From the NCBI GenBank assembly GCA_036320915.1, contig JAXBDG010000011.1, forward strand, positions 1,510,501-1,574,500: a DNA stretch of 64,000 nucleotides, given 5' to 3'. Numbering within the stretch: the first letter of the stretch is position 1; every line of letters starts with the position of its first letter. Under the pieces are notes generated by a model, which did no database searches, had not been told where the DNA came from, and saw nothing but the letters and a program-made list of their open reading frames with translations. Source of the stretch: Linnemannia elongata. Its lineage: Eukaryota; Mortierellomycota; Mortierellomycetes; Mortierellales; Mortierellaceae. Of this stretch, positions 56,047 through 64,000 are shown piece after piece. Both the position numbers and the translations under genes were made by a program.

Positions 56047-59000
56047 CGTACAGTACAGTGAAGGGATCGAAAGTGGAAAAATCGAAGCCACTTTGCATCT
56101 CTTCTCTCCCTCCCTTCTCTTAATTTTTATTTTCGATCCTCTCAGACCGATCGTCTTCTCTTTAGCGCCCTGATATTATTCCCTCTTGTCCATCCTTCCC
56201 TGCTCGCCGTTTTCAACCCGCCCTTTCTTTTTCAATTGGGTACAACATGAGCGGAAGGAGAGAGAGAGAGACAGAGAGATACAGAGAGAGAGAGAAATAG
56301 AGAGCGCTCGACGCTACAAAGCATCGCACAAGCACACCTCCTTAACATATTAACCATTACCTATTCTATCATCACAAATAGGATTATGCACCTGAACCGC
56401 AAGGAATTGCTCCCTACCCGAACCAACCTCTGCAATACAGCTCGCTCCACCACCGCGCCATGAGTCCCAACCTCCTGGATAAGCCTCGCTTCAACAATGC
56501 CAACCTGTCCGTCTTCAGGCAGAGTGCGGCTGAGGACAGTGACGGCAATGCTAGTGTCTCCTCTAGCGGGAGCCACAAGCGACGACGAAGACCCAAGAAT
56601 ATCAGCGGCGGGAAGAAATCGCTTTTGCCTGGGTCAACACTTGGAACAGGCGGTGGCCTAGGTCTGTATCTTACATCCAGGAACTCGTCTCATGGGTCGA
56701 TCGATGGTCAGGAGGACTTTTATGACGATGATTCGGATGACCAGCTGGATGTCCGCAATGGTCTCCAAGGTCTCAATCTCCAAAAATCGAACAACCCATC
56801 AGGTATGAAGCATTTCCCGTTGATGCCAGGACGATGTCACTTTTGTCTGTTTTTCCATTACTGATCGATTATCACTCATGTGATTGTTAGTTGATCGATC
56901 CAAGAAGTCACGAACAAAGAGTGAGAGGCCCTTCAAGATCGGAGAGCTAGTCGAGTCTATGAAGTCGGACACCAACGGCACCTGGTTTGCAGGGCGAGTT
57001 CTCGATCTGGAGGATGACCCACACGACCATATCAACCCCAAGTCAGTCCTTGTCCACTTTGAAGGATTTTCGCCTCACCACGACGAATGGGTTAAGCCCA
57101 GTCAACTTCGCGCCTGTTCAACCAGCAGCAGTTTCCTTCGGTATGGACCTAATGGGCACGAACCTCAGGAGAACTGGGTCTCGTATGAAAAGTTTTATCA
57201 CTCTGAGCTGGGTCGCACTGCTCGTCGACACACAGGACTTGCCTATGACCGCAGGATGCTCTTGCACAAATGTCAGTGTAACACCAACCCAGAGGAGCGC
57301 CACCATCCTGAGCAGCCAGAGCGTCTGGTCGAGATCTTGGGTCAGTTCCAAAAGAATGGCATGCTGAGTCTGGTCAAATGGATCCAGGGACGCGAGGCGA
57401 CCATTGAGGAGCTAATTGCGGCCCATACCGACACCCATGTCCGGAACTACTGCTGTACGGCCGCTCAAAACCGACAGTATGCTTTAGAGAATGGACTCGA
57501 GGATTCGGGACTGCAGATGGAAGACGAGATCGAGGAAGACATTGATGCACAGGCTGAAGATGAAGGAGAAGAAGGAGACGAGGAGGAGGAGGAGGACAAA
57601 GAAGTGGAGGTTGTCAAGAAGCCTGCCAAGCGTGGACGACCAAGAAAGGAGTCAAGAGGAAATATCCTGGTTCCTACGACAAGATCGAGCGCAGCGAGTG
57701 CACCAACCGTCACAGGGGCGCTGACGGCAGAACCCGTTTCTGAGGATACTGACATGGCACCAGCAGGGTCGCCAACGGACGGCACGGCCAAAGATAAGGA
57801 CAAGGATGCAATGGAAGTCGATCTGCATTCGCCCGCTCTTGGGCGTAGACGCTCCAGCATGCGAGGATCGGCTGTCAGGATGTCGTCGCTGGTCAGCATG
57901 TCCTCGACACTATATGCCCAGCGGGAGGAGGATATGGTGCCTGATGACATTAAGGCGGCGGCACTAGCACCCGAGGATGACGACGACGACGACGACAAGC
58001 CAGATCAGGTAGGCCCTGCTCCCAGTGAGGCTGCTCTGGCTGTAGCTGGTGGCATGGATCCATCTCTGGCAAGTCAGCTGCCTCAAAGGATACCTAAATT
58101 AGAGGGACGGGACGAGAACAAGTCGTCGATATCTCTTCTGCCAGGCGAAAAGCGCATCTCTCCTCTGGATGTCGATGTCGAGACTGAGGCTGCAAGCGAG
58201 ACGTCTTCAGAGAAGCCAAAACTCGAGGCCGGAATCTCGGCTGCGAACGTCATTGACGGCGAAAGGCGGACATCGCGGAGCATGCAGGGGCAATCTGGAA
58301 CTGTGGCCACACAGGAAATCGCCGATACATCAGCGACCAAAAAGTCGGAGGCGGAATCTGGACCTGCAGAAACAGCAGCCGAGGAAACGGCGGATGCCAC
58401 AGAGACTGATGCCAAGGACGATGAGAAGAATTCCCAGGACAAGTCTGGACAGAAGGACTCAAAGGCGGTTACAAAGAAGAAGGGCCACCAAGCAGTCTCT
58501 CCTGCACCTATTCCGACCGGCGACTCTGTCATTATCCGCCCTCCAGGGCTCACATTTACCATGAGTTGTGGACAATTGGGTATTGCTGTCGACACGACCT
58601 GGAACCCGTTCCACTCCAGCACGGCAGCCAAGGTGGCAGCAGGATCTCTGATCACATTGGTCGATCAGGTTGTGACAGGACGGTGCAAGAACGGCTTTGC
58701 GATCATTCGACCTCCAGGACATCACGCCGAAGAAGATGAGGCCATGTAAGTTCCTACGTTCTTCCTTTTTTTGCTGTTGAACCGATTGGTACTCTACTTG
58801 GGATGATGACTAATGTTCTGGTTTATTCGACGTTTCATATAGGGGTTTCTGCTTCTTCAACAATGTCGGAGTTGCTGTGAACCTGACCCTGTCGAGGTAT
58901 CCACTGACCGTGCAGAAGATCCTCATCATCGACTGGGATGTCCAGTAAGTCATTTGGATGCGCTTCTGCCCATGCTAGTATTCTCATCTGCGCCCCAATG

Positions 59001-60001
59001 CACTCGTTTAACAAATTTGCGTATGTTAATTACCAACAATAGCCACGGAAACGGCACACAGCAGATTTTTTACGAAAACCCCAACGTCTTGTACATATCA
59101 CTCCATCGTTGGGACAACGGTCATTTCTATCCTTTCACTGGTGCACCCGATGAGTGCGGAGAAGAAGCCGGCGAGGGCACTAACGTCAATATTGCTTGGT
59201 CTTCCTACGGCAGAGGTAAAGATGGGGACTTCACTTTCGTGACACAGGGCACAATTATATGCGCGAGGGACACGATCTAACGTCGACACGTTTTATGACT
59301 TTGTTCTTTCGCGATATTAGGACAAGCGATGGGAGATGTGGAGTATATTGCGGCGTTTTGGTATGTCCTGCTGCCTATTGCCAGGCAGTTTGGACCAGAT
59401 CTGGTGATGGTCTCTGCTGGGTTCGATGCTGCCGACGGACACGCCGCCAACGTAAGTACTTCTATCTACTCTGTCAGCGTCTTGTGCCTGTCGCTCAACG
59501 CTCAATACTTGACTGGTCAATTAATCACTCGGTACGTACGGTTTTTTTGAACCATGATAGATTGGTGGATACACGGTGTCACCGCAGGGATTCGCGATTT
59601 TGACGCGTCTGGTACAGACACTCGCAGGCGGACGTGTGATCCTGTCGCTGGAAGGAGGATACGAGTTTGAACCCCTCGCCCTTTCAGCAACAGCATGTCT
59701 GGAAGAACTCCTACCACACTCCCTTCTCCCCGCCACGGCACCCACACGCGCATTCCCCTTTGCCTCGTTCCAGGGAACGCTGAACAGTGTGAAACCGAAC
59801 GCGATGGCTGTCTCGTCCTTGCATCAGGTATTGAAGTATCAGCAAAAGTACTGGAATTTCCCGGCAGAGGTTTTGAACCCTAGTTTCCGGTTCCAGTTGC
59901 CCGCTGAATGGAAGGCGAGTAATAGTCTTGCGACGCGGCCGAGGAGGGAGAGGAATACGCGAAGGAAGGGTGCTGCAGCAGCTGCGGCAGCTGCTGAGTG
60001 A
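54497..60001 (+). CDS. Giant class IIa-like histone deacetylase with Tudor-knot domain and split catalytic domain
   Basis: Eight exons: 54497-54920, 55027-55847, 56382-56802, 56891-58745, 58843-58944, 59043-59215, 59321-59451, 59561-60001, giving 1,455 aa. Residues 1-410 are Gln/Pro/His-rich. At ~570-635 is a Tudor-knot/chromo-barrel ([20 protein letters not shown] ... [14 protein letters not shown]). The HDAC domain starts at ~665 ([27 protein letters not shown]) and is interrupted at ~755-1110 by an acidic, Ser-rich insert with the AT-hook KRGRPRK. It resumes with [14 protein letters not shown], the HH dyad RPPGHHAEE, zinc ligands in DWDVHHGNG and [10 protein letters not shown], and the catalytic Tyr in LEGGYE. 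The vertebrate class IIa substitution (Tyr to His) is not present, so it should be active. It deacetylates histone lysines, probably as a chromatin corepressor. Confidence 0.85.
55848..56381 (+). other. Unusually long intron in the HDAC gene, with A35 and (GA)n tracts
   Basis: 534 bp between CAACAG/GTACGC and CACAAATAG/GATTAT; the other introns in this gene are 88-107 bp. It holds a GC-rich segment (55925-56008) followed directly by A35 (56009-56043), then C/T-rich sequence and an AGAGAGA tract at 56255-56300. Confidence 0.6.
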
Positions 60002-60339
60002 GGAGATGATGGATGGTGTTGGGTTGATGTTGTTGTTGTTTTTATTATTATTTTCTTGTTTCCTAGCCAATATAGAAAGTCTTGAAGAGGAGGGAGGAGG
60101 AGGAGGGGGAGAACGTATTTATTTCAAACAAATCGACTACAGTAATAATAATAAAAAACAATGAAAAAAATAAAATAAAATAAGCTGTTGTACAAGGGGG
60201 TTTTCAAAACACAAAACGCGAAAAGAAAGGAAGATGAGAAGAATGAAGAAAATCAAATGCTAAAAGTAAAAGTAACAAATGTAACAAAAATAATGAAGAA
60301 AAATTAAGAAAATGAAGAAAAAGAAGAGAAAAAAAAAGA

Positions 60340-63239
60340 TTAAAGTCCGGCAAAGGCACTCCTGGAAGCCAAGCCGGACATAAAAGTCGTCGATTTAGAC
60401 GATGATCCAGCAGGAGTATTGTTAGTTTTCGTTCTAGTTGATGATGATGATGATGTTGTGGTGGTGGTGGAGGAAGTGGAAGAGGAGGAGGCGGAACTAT
60501 TCTTTGAGCGTCTGGCAAAAGAGGCAGCCTGTCGTCGCTGTTTTATCAGCTGGTCCTCGTTCTGGAGATGTGCTTCCCGGAAGTGGCGGAAGAACTCATG
60601 TAGGACGGCGAAGATCTCCTCTGGGGGTTTGCGGGGTCCTGTCAGCATCCTATTCACCATCTGTTGTTGCTGCAGTTGCTGTTGCTGGTATGTGGAGTTT
60701 GCAGCAGGACTTGGGAAGGCAGGGGCGTCGACGTCTTCGGCAGATTTCTCTCCAAAGTAGATGGCAGTCGCTCGCCAGCTGTGGTCGAGGTGCTCGATCT
60801 GGTCAACAAGGTCATCAAACCGTGACTGAGCATCCTTCAAGAACTTGTCAAGCTTTGCCAGAACCTGTCGTCCGTTCTTGATCTCCTTCTCTTGCTCCTC
60901 GGCCTGTTCCTTGCGAGTCCTCTCATGCTCCTCTGCGCTTTCACCATCAACGTCTCCTTGCTGTCCATGGTCTTTGCTGGCTGCGATACTCTTTAACGTC
61001 AGCATCTTGAAGGCAGCCTCCTCCATAGCCACAACCTTACGCTCCAACTTCTCCTTAAACGCTCTCAGTTTGCGAATAGTCTTCTGATGCTCAACAACCT
61101 GGTCCAGGGTCTCCTTAGTCCGGTACTGCTCCAACTTGGACAAGAATGCAAACTGGTCCGGTAGGGTCAAGAGCTCCGGGTTGGTGTTGGCGACCATGTT
61201 GGCAAGGTAATGCATCAGATTCGACTTGTTATCGAGACTACGCACGTCCCTCAGTTTGAGAAGACTGTTCAATCGGAACCCGGCCGCACCCTGTTGCTGA
61301 GGTTGATGATGGTGGGGGGCTAGGGAGCGATGAAACTGTTGGTGGAGGTCGTCGTGTGAGTGTGTGTGGGATAATGGGTGAGTTGAAGATGGGAGAGGTC
61401 TTGGGAGAAAAGTTGTTGTTTGAGAGAGCTTGCTGTTTGACCCTGGTGGTGGCGGTGGTGGTGGGATATCAGCTCCAGACAGAGAGGGTGGTGGTGGTGG
61501 TGGAGCAGGAATACCATTTGACCCTAACATAGGTGGAGGAGGAGGCGGGGGTGGGATCCCAGTTCCAGACATGGGCGGTGGTGGTGGTGGTGGTGGTGGA
61601 ATGCCATTGGATCCAGACATGGGCGGTGGCGGTGGAGGAGGAGGGATACCAGATCCAAGCTTCATAGAGAAGTTCATGTTGGGCATAGACCTTGCAGGGT
61701 GCAACGTCCTCGCTGGCGCAGATAAAGGGTGGGCAGAGGAAAGCAAATGGGTCTGTTGCTGCCAGGACGGCTTCTTGCGACCATAGATCGTGTTGAGCAT
61801 ATTGCCAACCTTCAAGACTCCCAGGAACAGGACCTTGAGGTTCTCGTTCATCCTCAACGCGTCACACCCTTCAATCAGCTCACGGACCTGAGTCTCGGTC
61901 GATGATAGATCAGCATCGAAGCGAAGCATGCAGATCGCTGCAAAGATGTAGTCGTCGATCAACAGAGGATCTTCGTCCTCCGCCGTTGCAGACGCGGCTA
62001 ATGGAGATGCAGCAGATGCAGATGCAAGACCACCAGCACCTCCCGCCAATTGTGAGCTCAATTTCGCCAACACCCCAGATTTTCCAAGACCTTTCAAGTT
62101 CAGGGACGCAAACCCTCCCTTCAAGGTCGATGATGGACCCTTGGCCCACTGCAAGTTCTCGCTGGGGACTGCTGGCTCAGGCAAGGGCCGGAAGACGGGC
62201 TTGGACATGGCGTACATGAACCGTTCCGACATTCCGAGCTTCTGGACAGCCTCAGTCTCGCTGGCCAAGAACTCGGCCTTGTTCTGACGCTGGTAGACGT
62301 CCAAGAGGTTCCGCTCCTTCTCATTAGGCAACAAGGGTTCCAAAGTCAACAGATCGTCTAGGTTTAGGTGTTGTTGGTAGACAACAGGTGTCTCGGACCG
62401 AGAGCTGAAGTAAGATCCTGTCGACGGGTTGGTGACCGTTGTTGAGAGAGTTGGGGAAGGTGGCGCGGATGAGATGGATGCGAACAAGGGATGAGCAGTA
62501 ATAATCGACAATAGTGAAGGTTGAAAAGAAGGACGATAAGGAGGAGTCGCCAATGGAGGAGGGGTTGTCGCGGAGTGGTCCGAAGTTGGTGGCGTAAACG
62601 TAGAGACCGGTTTCATAGGAGGAGAATCAATGGACATGGACGGACTTGGAAAAGTCGAGCTGGTTGGCCGAGTCACCATGGGGCCGTTGCGTGTACTCGA
62701 ATGAACCACTGCAGGACTGGTGACGATGCGCCTGTGACTATTATTAGAGAGACTTGGCAGGGAGTGGTGCGAGGGGGACGGTTGCAAGGTTGATTGAGAT
62801 GACAACGCGGTTGAGGCGGAAGAGGTGGATGAAGAGGGAGGAGGAGGAGGTGGTGATGGAGCATTGATGTCGAGGGCGAGGACCATGGACCGCAGAGCAT
62901 CAAAAGACTCGTATCGTTTCATGAGTCGAGACAGTCCAATGGAGACGTTGGTCGCCCTCCGGACCTCCAACAGGGTCACCTCCTTTGGCTTCACCCTAGA
63001 ACCGAGAAGGAGGAGAGGAAAGTCAGAAAAGAGAGGGAGAAAAGGGGAGAGAGGGGGGGGGGGGGACGAGTCCAAACGGTGTGGCTCTAAATTAATAAAA
63101 CGCTCCACGTTTCAGAGTCTCTGACAACGTATGATGGGATTGGTGTGGTCGTACAGGTAGTAACAAAGAACAGGTGGTATGTAGAGAATGTACAGAGAGT
63201 ACAGAGAGTACAGAAAGAGAGGGAGTGTGCATGTATGTA

Positions 63240-63301
<62 letters not shown>

Positions 63302-64000
63302 TTATGAGTGAGCTTGGCATATATAACTTACTTTGCTTGAGCATTCGCTTCCTTGGCCTTGAGTCGCTTCTGCTCTTCGACTGGGTCGATACAGAACATC
63401 TCTATTTGTAGCATCATATGAAAGTATAAATGGTTAAATGAATGCCCATTAGTTTCTTTTCACTCTCCGCCAACAATGCAATTCCATGCTTAGCAATGCT
63501 CAAAGAGACAAAGAGACAAAAAAAAAACGCAGTAAACGGAGGAAGAAATTTTCCATACCTTCGAACTTTTGAAAGTCCATCTCGATGGCAAGTGGGGGAG
63601 CAATTGGTCCAGGTCCACTCTCCTGATGTGGTCCTAAAGGGCCATCCAATGGTCCTTCTGGCTGTCCATGCAAGTAACCATGACTGGATTCTTCGGCTCC
63701 TGGTGGTGCATCATCGTCCACAGCATTGCCGTCAGTCAACACATATTGGTCCAACCCCTTGGAGCCATCAAGACACAAAAAATCAGGAGACTTGAGTGAC
63801 GTGGGAGTGTTGGGAACCGTAGAGGCCTGACGGATATGACCTCGATGGCCATGCCCATGGTGACGGCGGTGTCGGCTATGATGATGATGGTGGTCGGTAT
63901 CGAAGACAGTCTGAGAGATATCTCCGTGAGAGAGAGCGTCCCAACGAAGAACATGGCGAGCAACAATGCTGCGAGTGGGAGTAAGAGGAGCTGTGAGACT
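60340..64000 (-). CDS. Formin (FH2 domain), N-terminus beyond window
   Basis: Three exons are visible: 60340-62995, 63332-63401, and 63559 to beyond 64000. The FH2 core reads VLRWDALSHGDISQTVFD (~63950), MDFQKFEEMFCIDP, EVTLLEVRRATNVSIGLSRL, LLPNEKERNLLDVY, DDYIFAAICMLRFD, FLGVLKVGNMLNTIYG, FRLNSLLKLRDVRSLDNK, SNLMHYLANMV, and coiled-coil helices ending in EEIFAVLHEFFRHF. The tail is Ser/Thr-rich. FH2 domains nucleate and processively elongate actin filaments. Here the domain is interrupted by four inserts: a His-rich ~100 aa, a Ser/Pro ~168 aa, an Ala/Gly ~70 aa, and a ~165-aa stretch with five P6-P9 runs (61440-61650) that looks like an FH1. The GTPase-binding part should lie further right. 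Convergent with the HDAC gene. Confidence 0.85.
63239..63298. repeat. (GT)n(GA)n microsatellite in a formin intron
   Basis: (GT)8 followed by ~22 GA units (63255-63298) in the intron 62996-63331. A G-run of ten occurs at ~63054-63064 in the same intron. Confidence 0.9.

Overview
The window is nuclear DNA of a filamentous fungus. Genes carry short GT-AG introns of about 80-140 bp, and 5' leaders are rich in C/T. The proteins are fungal: a formin, Hda1/class IIa-like histone deacetylase, Clp1, Rpt1, Coq5, Hem13, Pro2, a Pho84-type phosphate transporter and a GH27 alpha-galactosidase. Long A/T homopolymers (24-38 nt), Ty3/chromovirus debris and a Crypton transposon fit an early-diverging mould. 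The overall flavour suggests Mortierellomycotina (Mortierella and relatives), but that placement is inferred from style and not proven by a marker gene.

Left part (1-28 kb) is accessory and repeat-rich. It holds the end of an unknown gene, retrotransposon debris, a small secreted 8-cysteine protein, and then a cluster of one undescribed membrane-protein family from about 5 to 25.5 kb. This family comes in two sister types, A (minus strand) and B (plus strand), arranged as divergent A/B pairs with about 1.3 kb between starts. Pair 1 is 5153-10419 and pair 2 is 18597-23275. Pair 3 survives only as the two 3' ends, abutting at about 25.16 kb. A lone B pseudogene with three in-frame stops (16214-17947) lies on a roughly 2.5 kb segmental duplication of the B1 region. 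Between the pairs sits a two-exon zinc-finger-like gene. Its 3' end has been copied in inverted orientation to give a 353-bp-arm palindrome, with a MITE in the loop. Its promoter carries six exact copies of a 7-bp motif upstream of a TATA box.

Middle (28-36.5 kb): a high-expression phosphate:H+ symporter, a decayed chromovirus (gag knuckle, chromodomain, LTR-like end), a four-TM protein with a tandem-repeat tail, a foldback element, and a four-exon Crypton tyrosine-recombinase gene. The Crypton has a GCR1_C-like DNA-binding end and a single 1-nt frameshift.

Right part (36.7-64 kb) is a compact housekeeping block: RPT1 (two GC-AG introns), COQ5, a stand-alone Grn1-domain protein, HEM13 with a mitochondrial-type N-terminus, a type II Golgi glycosyltransferase, CLP1, a GH27 alpha-galactosidase with a ricin-B-like tail, PRO2 with a consensus Gcn4 site upstream, a very large HDAC, and a formin running off the window. 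The HDAC has about 360 residues, including an AT-hook, inserted in its catalytic domain. The formin's FH2 domain is split by several insertions, one of which is an FH1-like polyproline tract.

Exon boundaries were set by hand from splice signals, reading-frame phase and protein-family continuity. No tRNA, rRNA, CRISPR or bacterial sequence was seen.
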